From Haemophilus sp. HMSC068C11 (GTDB taxonomy: Bacteria > Pseudomonadota > Gammaproteobacteria > Enterobacterales > Pasteurellaceae): a stretch of DNA of 64,000 nucleotides. Below, in pieces: positions 54,774 to 64,000 of this stretch (positions are counted from its first letter, which is position 1; the number at the start of each line of letters is the position of its first letter). The stretch spans positions 126,264 to 190,263 of the forward strand of contig NZ_KV820351.1 of the NCBI RefSeq assembly GCF_001815355.1. The letters are read 5' to 3'. The translations under genes were made by a program, and so were the position numbers. Below the pieces are notes generated by a model. It did not search any database. It had not been told where the DNA came from and saw only the letters and a program-made list of their open reading frames with translations.

Positions 54774-56690
54774 ATGATTGTATTTAATAATATTTCCCTA
54801 AAGCGCGGGCAAACCGAATTGCTCGAGAATGCTACAGCAACTATCAATCCGAAACAAAAAGTCGGTTTGGTAGGTAAGAATGGTTGCGGTAAGTCTTCTC
54901 TTTTTGCCCTATTAAAAAAAGAATTAACGCCAGAGGGCGGAGAGGTCACTTATCCATCCAACTGGCGAGTATCTTGGGTAAATCAAGAAACGCCTGCATT
55001 GGATATTCCCGCCATTGATTATGTGATTCAAGGGGATCGCGAATATTGCCGTTTGCAGCAGGAACTTAACGAAGCAAATGAACGTAATGATGGTCATGCG
55101 ATTGCGCGCATTCATGGACAATTAGAAACCTTGGATGCTTGGACGATCCAATCTCGTGCGGCTTCCTTATTACATGGTTTAGGCTTTAATCAAGAAGAAA
55201 TCGCTCAACCAGTGAAATCCTTCTCCGGTGGTTGGCGAATGCGCTTGAATTTGGCACAAGCATTGCTTTGTCCATCGGATTTATTATTACTGGATGAGCC
55301 AACCAACCATTTGGATTTGGATGCGGTTATTTGGTTAGAACGTTGGTTAGTGCAATATCAAGGCACCTTGGTATTAATTTCCCACGACCGTGATTTTCTC
55401 GATCCGATTGTGACAAAAATCCTTCATATCGAAAATCAGAAGCTTAACGAATACACGGGGGATTATTCTTCCTTTGAAGTGCAACGAGCAACCAAGCTAG
55501 CGCAACAAACTGCCATGTATCGTCAGCAACAACAAAAGATCTCTCATTTACAGAAATATATCGACCGCTTTAAAGCCAAAGCGACTAAAGCCAAACAAGC
55601 ACAAAGCCGTATGAAAGCCTTAGAGCGTATGGAACTGATTGCACCGGCTTATGTGGATAATCCTTTTACCTTTGAATTCCGTCCACCGCAATCTTTGCCG
55701 AATCCGTTGGTGATGATTGAGCAGGCGAGCGCAGGTTATGGCAGCGGCGAAAGTGTGGTAGAAATTTTAAGTAAAATTAAGCTGAATTTAGTACCGGGTT
55801 CACGCATTGGTTTGCTCGGGAAAAATGGTGCAGGAAAATCAACCTTAATCAAATTGTTAGCCGGTGAGCTCACCGCCCTTTCTGGTACAGTACAATTAGC
55901 TAAAGGCGTGCAACTTGGCTATTTTGCGCAACATCAGCTTGATACGCTACGTGCAGACGAATCCGCTCTCTGGCACATGCAGAAACTCGCACCAGAGCAA
56001 ACGGAGCAACAGGTACGGGATTATCTTGGGAGTTTTGCGTTCCATGGTGACAAAGTTAACCAAGAGGTGAAAGCCTTTTCCGGTGGAGAAAAAGCTCGTT
56101 TGGTGCTTGCACTGATTGTTTGGCAACGACCAAACTTATTGCTGCTCGATGAACCAACTAACCATTTGGATTTGGATATGCGTCAGGCATTGACCGAAGC
56201 GCTGGTGGATTATGAGGGCTCTTTGGTGGTGGTTTCCCATGATCGTCACTTACTACGTAATACCGTGGAAGAATTCTATTTGGTACACGATAAAAAAGTG
56301 GAAGAATTCAAAGGCGACTTAGAGGATTATCAAAAATGGCTTAACGAACAAAACAGTGCACCAGAAAATAAATCCTCGGAGAAAAATGACGACAATGAAA
56401 ATTCCATGCAAAATCGCAAGGAACAAAAACGTCGTGAGGCCGAACTTCGCCAACAAACTGCACCTCTTCGTAAACAAATCTCTCAATTGGAGGAAAAAAT
56501 GAATAAGCATGCCTCCAAACTTGCGGAGATTGAAAACCAATTGGCAGATACCGAACTATACAGTGCAGAAAATAAAGAAAAATTGACCGCACTTTTGGCA
56601 CTGCAAGTAGAGGTGAAGAAAGCATTGGAAGAAGTCGAAATGGATTGGTTAGCGGTCCAAGAAGAATTGGAAGTAATGCTACAAGCATAG
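54774..56690 (+). CDS. yheS: ABC-F ATPase YheS
   Basis: Soluble ribosome-associated ABC-F protein, 638 residues (E. coli YheS 637), with two ATP-binding domains: Walker A GKNGCGKSS and GKNGAGKST, signatures FSGGWRMR and FSGGEKAR, and the Walker B LLLDEPTNHLDLD in both. The linker between them contains FKAKATKAKQAQSR. A C-terminal coiled coil follows (about 525-635). ABC-F proteins relieve ribosome stalling. First gene of a run to tag. Confidence 0.95.
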   Translation: MIVFNNISLKRGQTELLENATATINPKQKVGLVGKNGCGKSSLFALLKKELTPEGGEVTYPSNWRVSWVNQETPALDIPAIDYVIQGDREYCRLQQELNEANERNDGHAIARIHGQLETLDAWTIQSRAASLLHGLGFNQEEIAQPVKSFSGGWRMRLNLAQALLCPSDLLLLDEPTNHLDLDAVIWLERWLVQYQGTLVLISHDRDFLDPIVTKILHIENQKLNEYTGDYSSFEVQRATKLAQQTAMYRQQQQKISHLQKYIDRFKAKATKAKQAQSRMKALERMELIAPAYVDNPFTFEFRPPQSLPNPLVMIEQASAGYGSGESVVEILSKIKLNLVPGSRIGLLGKNGAGKSTLIKLLAGELTALSGTVQLAKGVQLGYFAQHQLDTLRADESALWHMQKLAPEQTEQQVRDYLGSFAFHGDKVNQEVKAFSGGEKARLVLALIVWQRPNLLLLDEPTNHLDLDMRQALTEALVDYEGSLVVVSHDRHLLRNTVEEFYLVHDKKVEEFKGDLEDYQKWLNEQNSAPENKSSEKNDDNENSMQNRKEQKRREAELRQQTAPLRKQISQLEEKMNKHASKLAEIENQLADTELYSAENKEKLTALLALQVEVKKALEEVEMDWLAVQEELEVMLQA

Positions 56691-56699
56691 GGACAGCGT

Positions 56700-57242
56700 A
56701 TGAGTCAAAGTCTTTTCCAACACACAAAACACGAAGAATATTGCCCACAATGCGGCGCGCCTCTGCAAATGAAACAGGGTAAAAAGGGACTGTTTTTAGG
56801 TTGTACCGCATATCCCGCCTGTGATTATTTGCGCCCCTTGCATAAGGTGGAACATAAGGTGTTGAAAGAGCTTGATGAGACCTGCCCGCAATGTGGCAAT
56901 CCACTCCAACTCAAACAAGGTGCCTTTGGCATGTTCATCGGTTGTAGTCATTATCCCGATTGTGATTTTGTGGTGCATGAGCAACAGGATGAAGAACAAT
57001 CTATAGACTGCCCGGAATGCCATAAAGGACATTTGGTTGCCCGTCGCGGACGACAAGGGAAAATCTTTTATGGTTGCGATAACTTTCCCCATTGTAAATT
57101 TTCCTTGCCGGCAAAACCCTATGCCATGCCTTGTCCACAATGCCATTTTCCACTTGCGCTATTAAAAAGTGAAAATGCCGAACAGCAAGTGTGGCAGTGT
57201 GCGAATAAAGGCTGTCGACATATTTTTGAGAACGAAAAATGA
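56700..57242 (+). CDS. Topoisomerase I-type zinc-finger protein (YrdD-like)
   Basis: A 180-residue protein made of four C4 zinc ribbons like those at the C-terminus of DNA topoisomerase [13 protein letters not shown]...[15 protein letters not shown]...[16 protein letters not shown]...GC..C, and [12 protein letters not shown]...C..C. No catalytic domain. It probably binds single-stranded nucleic acid. It lies 9 bases after yheS and overlaps tsaC by 4 bases, the yrdD-tsaC-aroE order known from E. coli. Confidence 0.9.
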   Translation: MSQSLFQHTKHEEYCPQCGAPLQMKQGKKGLFLGCTAYPACDYLRPLHKVEHKVLKELDETCPQCGNPLQLKQGAFGMFIGCSHYPDCDFVVHEQQDEEQSIDCPECHKGHLVARRGRQGKIFYGCDNFPHCKFSLPAKPYAMPCPQCHFPLALLKSENAEQQVWQCANKGCRHIFENEK

Positions 57243-57790
57243 ATGTACAACAAATTGCCACCCGTTTAATGCAAGACGAAGTCGTTGCCTATCCTACTGA
57301 GGCGGTATTCGGTTTGGGCTGTAATCCACTAAGTGAAAGTGCGGTCAGAAAATTGCTTGATTTAAAACAACGTCCGATTGAAAAAGGCCTTATTTTAGTC
57401 GCGCCGAGCTTGCATTTTTTGCAGCCTTTTGTTGATTTTTCCCATTTGTCTGACGAACAGCTTGCACGCTTACAGGCGCAATACGATCATCCAATCACCT
57501 GGGTGGTACCAGCTAAGACAGAGGTTCCACATTTCCTGACGGGGCAATTTAATAGCATTGCGGTGCGTTTATGTACTCATCCTGCCGTCAAAGCCTTATG
57601 CGAAAAAACAGGCTTTGCCCTCACCTCGACCAGTGCGAATTTAACTGGTTTATCACCTTGCCGCAACGCAGATGCTGTGCGTTCCCAATTTGGGGCAGAT
57701 TTTCCCGTGCTTGATGAAGCAGTCGGCCAAGCACAAAATCCATCGGAAATTCGCGATTTGCTCACAAACCAACTATTCAGACAAGGATAA
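57239..57790 (+). CDS. tsaC: Threonylcarbamoyl-AMP synthase TsaC
   Basis: Makes threonylcarbamoyl-AMP for the t6A modification of ANN-decoding tRNAs. It has 183 residues in the YrdC fold. [13 protein letters not shown] is at the N-terminus, KRxxxKGL-like [11 protein letters not shown] follows, and the [11 protein letters not shown] motif is at about residues 123-133. Previously called RimN/YrdC. It overlaps the zinc-finger gene by 4 bases. Confidence 0.94.
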   Translation: MNVQQIATRLMQDEVVAYPTEAVFGLGCNPLSESAVRKLLDLKQRPIEKGLILVAPSLHFLQPFVDFSHLSDEQLARLQAQYDHPITWVVPAKTEVPHFLTGQFNSIAVRLCTHPAVKALCEKTGFALTSTSANLTGLSPCRNADAVRSQFGADFPVLDEAVGQAQNPSEIRDLLTNQLFRQG

Positions 57791-59160
<1,370 letters not shown>

Positions 59161-59206
59161 TATTCCAGTATAATCCCCCTAGTTTCATCTGAATAAGAAC
59201 TGAATT

Positions 59207-61549
59207 ATGAATAAAAAATATACCTTAATTTCAATCTCAATTCTGACCGCATTTTATAGTCAACAAAGTTTGGCCGATCTGCATGCTCAATGCTTACTCG
59301 GCGTGCCTCACTTTACTGGGGAAGTCGTGAAAGGTGATGTTAATAATTTACCGGTTTATATTGAAGCAGATAAAGCAGAGATTAATCAGCCAACTCAGGC
59401 GATTTATCAAGGCAATGTGGATTTGAAACAAGGAAACCGCCATTTGGTAGGGAATTCAGTTGAAGTCAAACAAACAGGTGAGGGCAACCAAACTCAACGA
59501 TGGGCTTATTTGCGAGGCGGATTTGATTACAAAGATAATCAAATTAATCTATTAGGTAATGATGCGAGTTTTAATTTAGATAGCAAAAACGGTAACGTAA
59601 CCGATGCAGACTACCAACTTGTAGGACGTCAAGGCCGCGGTAAAGCACAAGAAATTGAGTTAGGTGATAATTACCGTTTAATGAAAAATGCGACATTTAC
59701 CTCTTGTTTACCCGATGATAATGCTTGGGCGGTAGACGCCTCTGAGATTCGTCAGCACATTAAAGAAGAATATGCTGAATTTTGGCATGCACGTTTTAAA
59801 GTATTAGGTGTGCCAGTATTCTATACCCCTTATCTGCAATTACCGATTGGTGATCGCCGTCGTTCAGGTTTATTAATGCCAACAGTTGGTCATTCTAGCC
59901 GTGATGGCTATTGGTATAAACAACCAATTTATTGGAATATTGCACCAAATTACGATGCCACATTTGCACCAAAATATATGTCTCGTCGTGGTTGGCAATT
60001 AAATGGTGAGTTTCGTTATTTAACACCCGTTGGTGAAGGTAAACTTGCTGGCGAATATTTAGGACGTGATCGCTACGATGAATACATCAGTGATAACCGT
60101 AAGCGTCATTTATTCTATTGGAATCACAGTTCTTCTTTTCTTGAAAACTGGCGTTTAAACGTTGATTACACCAAAGTCAGTGATAAACAATATTTCACCG
60201 ATTTTGATTCTGATTATGGTGACAGTACTGATGGTTATGCGAACCAGTATGCACGTATTGCTTACTATAAACCAAATTACAACTTTGCGATTTCAGCACG
60301 TCAATTCCAAATTTTTGATGAGGTTTCTGTGGGACCTTATCGTGCGCTGCCACAAATCGACTTCAATTATTACAAAAATGATTTGGCAAACGGCTGGGTT
60401 GATTTCAAATTATTCTCACAAGCAGTACGTTTTGATAATGATAGCGCCCTGATGCCAACCGCATGGCGTTTTCATGTTGAGCCAAGCTTGGCAACGGCAA
60501 TGTCAAATAAATATGGTAGCTTAAATATTGAGACTAAACTTTATGCAACGCATTATAACCAGAAAAAGGGCTCTTCTTCTGCTGCAGAAGAGGTACAAAA
60601 ATCCGTAAATCGTGTATTGCCACAATTAAAAGTAGACTTACAAACAGTTTTAGCCACCAACAAAACTTTATTTGATGGCTATACACAAACACTGGAACCA
60701 CACGCACAATACTTATATCGACCATATAAGGATCAAAGCAATATTGGCTCCAAGTTAGTTAATGACTATCTTGGCTTTGGTTATGACTCCGCTTTAGTTC
60801 AGCAAGATTATTATTCATTATTCCGCGATCGTCGTTATAGTGGTTTAGACCGTATTTCATCTGCAAACCAGGTGACAGTGGGGGGAACAAGCCGTTTTTA
60901 TGATAAAAATGCCGATGAGCGTTTTAATTTCTCAGCAGGGCAAATTTATTATTTAACCGCGTCCAGAATCGATGATAATCCAAGTAATCGTACACCAAAA
61001 TCCTCTTCTTCTTGGGCATTGGAATCTAACTGGAAAATTAGTAATAAATGGAATTGGCGCGGTAGCTACCAATATGATACGTTGCTAGATAAAGCATCAT
61101 TGGCAAATAGCAGTTTGGAATTTAACCCGATGAAGAGCAATCTGATTCAGTTAAATTATCGCTACGCAAGTAAAGAGTATATCAACCAAAACTTAGGTGC
61201 GTCTGCTAACCGTTACCAACAAGATATTAAACAGGTTGGTGTCGTAGCGGCATGGGAAGTCTCAGATAACTGGGCGCTTGTCGGAAAATACTATCAAGAT
61301 ATTGCGTTGAAAAAACCAGTTGAGCAATATGTGGGTGTACAATATAACTCGTGCTGTTGGTCTGTTGGCGTAGGAGCGAGACGTTATGTGACGAGTCGTC
61401 AGAATCAACGTAACGATCAGGTGGTTTATGATAACAGTGTTGGCGTTACCTTTGAATTACGAGGCTTAGGTGAAAATGACCATCAAAGCGGTATTGAAGA
61501 CATGCTGAAGAAAGGTAAACTTCCTTATATTCAAGCATTTAGCTTATAG
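59207..61549 (+). CDS. lptD: LPS-assembly protein LptD
   Basis: Outer-membrane barrel that inserts lipopolysaccharide with LptE. It has 780 residues. The signal peptide is about 23 residues (ends QSLA); an N-terminal OstA jellyroll is at about 45-150; the barrel follows. The four cysteines of the disulfide switch are present: Cys29, Cys167, and Cys716-Cys717, matching E. coli Cys31, 173, 724, 725. So DsbA-dependent maturation should apply. A TATAAT at 59169-59174 may be its -10. Confidence 0.96.
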   Translation: MNKKYTLISISILTAFYSQQSLADLHAQCLLGVPHFTGEVVKGDVNNLPVYIEADKAEINQPTQAIYQGNVDLKQGNRHLVGNSVEVKQTGEGNQTQRWAYLRGGFDYKDNQINLLGNDASFNLDSKNGNVTDADYQLVGRQGRGKAQEIELGDNYRLMKNATFTSCLPDDNAWAVDASEIRQHIKEEYAEFWHARFKVLGVPVFYTPYLQLPIGDRRRSGLLMPTVGHSSRDGYWYKQPIYWNIAPNYDATFAPKYMSRRGWQLNGEFRYLTPVGEGKLAGEYLGRDRYDEYISDNRKRHLFYWNHSSSFLENWRLNVDYTKVSDKQYFTDFDSDYGDSTDGYANQYARIAYYKPNYNFAISARQFQIFDEVSVGPYRALPQIDFNYYKNDLANGWVDFKLFSQAVRFDNDSALMPTAWRFHVEPSLATAMSNKYGSLNIETKLYATHYNQKKGSSSAAEEVQKSVNRVLPQLKVDLQTVLATNKTLFDGYTQTLEPHAQYLYRPYKDQSNIGSKLVNDYLGFGYDSALVQQDYYSLFRDRRYSGLDRISSANQVTVGGTSRFYDKNADERFNFSAGQIYYLTASRIDDNPSNRTPKSSSSWALESNWKISNKWNWRGSYQYDTLLDKASLANSSLEFNPMKSNLIQLNYRYASKEYINQNLGASANRYQQDIKQVGVVAAWEVSDNWALVGKYYQDIALKKPVEQYVGVQYNSCCWSVGVGARRYVTSRQNQRNDQVVYDNSVGVTFELRGLGENDHQSGIEDMLKKGKLPYIQAFSL

Positions 61550-61559
61550 TTAAATGAAT

Positions 61560-61588
61560 AAAGGCTACCGAAAGGTAGCCTTTTTGTT
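61560..61588 (+). terminator. Terminator of lptD
   Basis: 9-base stem aaggctacc / ggtagcctt with loop gaaa, then five T. Confidence 0.9.
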
Positions 61589-61589
61589 T

Positions 61590-61632
61590 AGAAGTGCGGT
61601 TAAAAAAGACGACGATTTTTGACCGCACTTTG
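61590..61632 (-). terminator. USS-pair hairpin after xerC
   Basis: AAGTGCGGT (61592-61600) and ACCGCACTT (61622-61630) pair and the A/T runs beside them extend the stem to about 15 bases; probable xerC terminator. Confidence 0.7.
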
Positions 61633-61633
61633 C

Positions 61634-62521
61634 TTATTTTTTTCGTTTTGCTCGAGGATGGGCTTGATCATACACTTCTGCAAGATGTTGGAAATTCAAA
61701 TGCGTATAAATTTGCGTAGTGGACAAATTGCTGTGTCCTAAAAGTTCTTGAACTGCACGCAAATCTGAACTCGCTTCCAGCATGTGAGTGGCAAACGAGT
61801 GACGTAATTTGTGTGGGTTTAGATGACTATTTAATCCTTGGCGAATGCCCCAGGTTTCCATTCGTTTTTGAATAGAGCGATGAGTGAGGCGATTTCCCTG
61901 TTGGCTCACAAAAAGGGCTTCATCTTTAGGATTAAATAAAGGGCGTACTTTCAACCATTGTTGAATTGCGTGAGAAGCATAACGCCCAAAAGGCACAATA
62001 CGTTCTTTATTCCCTTTACCAATCACTCTGACTTCACGTACACGCGTGTTAATGCTATTAAGGTTTAAGCCTTGCAATTCAGATAAGCGAAGCCCTGAGC
62101 TATACATTAACTCCATCATGGCGCGATCACGCAAATCAATGGGATCTTTGCTGTCATTTGAAAGCAATTTTTGGATCTGTTCAGCATCAATATTTTTCGG
62201 TAAATGCTTGCCTTGTTTCGGTGCTGAAATACCCGTTGCCGGATTCACTTTCATTTGCCCTTGTTGCACAAGATAGCTGAAAAACTGACGTAGAGCAGAT
62301 AAGCGTAATGCCAAGCTCTTTTCTTTTAAACCTTGCTTTCGACTTTCCGCCAAAATAAGACGAACTACACTTGGATTCACTTGCTGCCAGTGTTGAATGC
62401 CTTTTTCTGCTAGAATCGCTAAAATCGCATCTAGTTGATGTTGATAATTGGTGAGTGTATGTGGGCTTACTTGGCGTTCAATTCGCAAGTAATCCCAATA
62501 TTGATTGAGGAGTGTATGCAT
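61634..62521 (-). CDS. xerC: Tyrosine recombinase XerC
   Basis: Resolves chromosome dimers at dif with XerD and FtsK. It has 295 residues. An N-terminal SAM-like DNA-binding domain is at about 1-85. The catalytic Arg is in SGLRLSELQ, His and Arg in [12 protein letters not shown], His in [12 protein letters not shown], and Tyr is the last of these. It overlaps the GNAT gene by one base. Confidence 0.95.
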   Translation of the reverse strand: MHTLLNQYWDYLRIERQVSPHTLTNYQHQLDAILAILAEKGIQHWQQVNPSVVRLILAESRKQGLKEKSLALRLSALRQFFSYLVQQGQMKVNPATGISAPKQGKHLPKNIDAEQIQKLLSNDSKDPIDLRDRAMMELMYSSGLRLSELQGLNLNSINTRVREVRVIGKGNKERIVPFGRYASHAIQQWLKVRPLFNPKDEALFVSQQGNRLTHRSIQKRMETWGIRQGLNSHLNPHKLRHSFATHMLEASSDLRAVQELLGHSNLSTTQIYTHLNFQHLAEVYDQAHPRAKRKK

Positions 62522-62955
62522 TAGAGAGTTAATTCAAACAAACTTTTTTTCGTGTTTAGCTTAAATCCTTCGCGTTCTAAAATATTCTGTTGAGCTTGGC
62601 TTAATTCCGCTACTAAACGGTTAGATTGTGTATAACGGACAAACTCTTTTGCTTTAGAAATAAGCGCTGCATAAATCTCGGCTTGATGTTTATCTTCTTT
62701 GACAAAAATATCGGTTAATTGCCAATAGCGTTGTAATTGTAAAGAGGATAAGCGAGGATAAAGTTGAACAAAGCCAATCGCTTGTGCATTTTCGTTTACA
62801 GCAATAAAAAACATGCTTTCATTAAAACGCATACGATTTGTTAGAAAGGTTAAAGTGCGGTCAGGATTTTCACTCATTCCGTTGGCAAGTCGATAGGCTT
62901 CAAAGAGTGGAGCAAGCACTTCTATATTCCATTGTTCGGCTTTGAAAATTTTCAT
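62521..62955 (-). CDS. GNAT-family acetyltransferase
   Basis: A 144-residue N-acetyltransferase-like protein. The fold is supported by [14 protein letters not shown] (strands 4-5), the [20 protein letters not shown] acetyl-CoA loop region and a C-terminal LAELSQ-like strand; the R/QxxGxG/A motif is degenerate. It lies upstream of xerC with overlapping stop and start. Substrate unknown. Confidence 0.75.
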   Translation of the reverse strand: MKIFKAEQWNIEVLAPLFEAYRLANGMSENPDRTLTFLTNRMRFNESMFFIAVNENAQAIGFVQLYPRLSSLQLQRYWQLTDIFVKEDKHQAEIYAALISKAKEFVRYTQSNRLVAELSQAQQNILEREGFKLNTKKSLFELTL

Positions 62956-63107
62956 TGTTACCAGACCTATTTTCCGTTTATTTATAAAATTGGTTATTTT
63001 TTATCGGTTCCGTACAGTAGATTGTAGCTTTTTAGCACAAAATAATCATCATTTCCCCAAAAAAATTTTCAAAATGTGATTTTGCACAAAGAAATCTGTT
63101 CAAAGTT

Positions 63108-63116
63108 TGGTATAGT
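63108..63116 (+). promoter_or_regulatory. Possible extended -10 of tpiA
   Basis: TGGTATAGT about 39 bases before the tpiA ATG. No good -35 is present at standard spacing. The rest of 62956-63154 is AT rich with nothing else recognised. Confidence 0.45.
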
Positions 63117-63154
63117 AAACACACTTTTTATTTATTCAATATGGAGAAACAAAA

Positions 63155-63946
63155 ATGGCACGTCGTCCTTTAGTGATGGGTAACTGGAAATTAAACGGTT
63201 CCAAAGCGTTCACCAAAGAATTAATCGAAGGATTAAAAGCAGAATTACACGATGTAACAGGTTGTGATGTGGCAATTGCCCCACCTGTTATGTATTTAGG
63301 TACGGCTGAAGCGGCACTTTCTGGTTGTGGTTGCAGCTGTGGCGGTAAAAGTGTGATTCAGTTAGGTGCACAAAACGTAGATATCAATGTGAAAGGTGCA
63401 TTTACTGGTGATATTTCTAGCGAAATGTTAAAAGATTTTGGTGCAAAATACATCATTATCGGTCACTCTGAGCGTCGTACTTACCACAAAGAAAGCGACG
63501 AATTTGTAGCGAAAAAATTTGGTGTATTAAAAGAAGCAGGTTTAGTACCAGTATTATGTATTGGTGAAACTGAAGCAGAAAACGAAGCAGGCAAAACTGA
63601 AGAAGTATGTGCGCGTCAAATTGATGCAGTCATCAACGCATTAGGTGTAGAAGCATTTAATGGTGCAGTGATTGCTTACGAACCAATTTGGGCAATCGGC
63701 ACGGGCAAATCAGCAACTCCAGCACAAGCACAAGCTGTTCATGCATTTATCCGTGGCCACATCGCAGCAAAATCACAAACTGTAGCAGATCAAGTGATCA
63801 TTCAATACGGTGGTTCAGTAAATGATGCTAACGCAGCAGAATTATTCACTCAACCAGATATCGATGGTGCGTTAGTGGGCGGAGCTTCACTTAAAGCGCC
63901 TGCGTTTGCAGTAATCGTGAAAGCAGCGGCAGCAGCGAAAAACTAA
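63155..63946 (+). CDS. tpiA: Triosephosphate isomerase
   Basis: Interconverts dihydroxyacetone phosphate and glyceraldehyde 3-phosphate. It has 263 residues. Lys in GNWKLNG, His in IIGHSERR, Glu in [11 protein letters not shown], and the phosphate loop QYGGSVN are intact. A Cys-rich insertion ([11 protein letters not shown], about residues 55-65) is also known to me from H. influenzae TpiA and makes it about 8-10 residues longer than E. coli's. SD TGGAGAA. Confidence 0.97.
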   Translation: MARRPLVMGNWKLNGSKAFTKELIEGLKAELHDVTGCDVAIAPPVMYLGTAEAALSGCGCSCGGKSVIQLGAQNVDINVKGAFTGDISSEMLKDFGAKYIIIGHSERRTYHKESDEFVAKKFGVLKEAGLVPVLCIGETEAENEAGKTEEVCARQIDAVINALGVEAFNGAVIAYEPIWAIGTGKSATPAQAQAVHAFIRGHIAAKSQTVADQVIIQYGGSVNDANAAELFTQPDIDGALVGGASLKAPAFAVIVKAAAAAKN

Positions 63947-63970
63947 TTTTCTTGTTCTAAAAGAGATAAA

Positions 63971-64000
63971 AAAAGTGCGGTTAATTTTAACCGCACTTTT
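63971..64000 (+). terminator. USS-pair terminator of tpiA at the window edge
   Basis: aaaagtgcggttaa (63971-63984) and ttaaccgcactttt (63987-64000) form a 14-base stem with a 2-base centre; the T tract continues to the end of the window. Confidence 0.85.

Noticed and set aside
63072..63090. CRP-like site before tpiA (TGTGATTTTGCACA)
   Set aside because: The half sites are at the wrong spacing (TGTGA followed by ACAAA at the expected position).

Overview
The window is a contiguous piece of a Pasteurellaceae chromosome, most like Haemophilus parainfluenzae (an inference, no search was run). The 9-base core of the Haemophilus DNA uptake signal sequence (USS, AAGTGCGGT or its complement ACCGCACTT) recurs by eye roughly fifty times in 64 kb. 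It lies both inside genes and as inverted pairs that act as terminators. Gene order and protein sequences match haemophili (tmk-holB-tatD, slyX/fkpA/yheO/tusDCB, ilvC/ilvY/rarD/glpE, tpiA/xerC). A complete hemC-hemD-hemX-hemY operon argues for a haem-synthesising (X-factor independent) species rather than H. influenzae. Coding density is high, and no stretch above about 300 bases lacks a gene. No rRNA, tRNA, CRISPR array, insertion sequence or prophage was seen.

Layout. 1-4.9 kb: thymidylate kinase (5' end cut off by the window), DNA polymerase III delta', a TatD-type nuclease, a DUF1523 protein, a PaeA/CorC-like membrane protein and a lipoprotein. 4.9-9.2 kb: the fructose PTS operon fruBKA, whose FruB carries two HPr domains. 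9.2-11.9 kb: sdhE, then the envelope-stress unit rpoE-rseA-rseB with a textbook sigma-E promoter. 11.9-16.3 kb: mobB, an MdtD-like exporter, the haem/glutathione-binding lipoprotein HbpA, and pdxH.

16.3-26.2 kb is the most accessory-looking part. A three-gene minus-strand unit (FadR-type regulator and two Gfo/Idh/MocA oxidoreductases) is divergent from an MFS transporter. One oxidoreductase and the transporter strongly resemble E. coli YjhC (NanY) and YjhB (NanX), which handle dehydrated sialic acids. This is followed by a DASS anion transporter and a Pot/Fbp-like ABC importer, each with a CRP-like site upstream. The importer's first Shine-Dalgarno sequence can be hidden in a hairpin.

26.2-35 kb: slyX, fkpA, the yheO-tusDCB sulfur-relay operon, YeaK-like editing deacylase, a T4 endonuclease V-like pyrimidine-dimer glycosylase, an orphan FecB-like binding protein with a Fur box, and a CjaA-like cysteine ABC importer. 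35-43.8 kb: hemCDXY divergent from cyaA, narP, and the yibQ-envC pair. 43.8-54.6 kb: gpmA, a lysine/alanine-rich exported protein, rluE, an autotransporter, ilvC/ilvY with a clear operator, rarD, glpE and a luciferase-like oxidoreductase. 54.7-64 kb: yheS, a topoisomerase-type zinc-finger protein, tsaC, aroE, tag, lptD, xerC, a GNAT protein and tpiA.

Best candidate for something under-described: the yjhBC-like sialic-acid-derivative locus at 16.3-20.7 kb. It has an extra oxidoreductase that has lost the usual EKP lysine.
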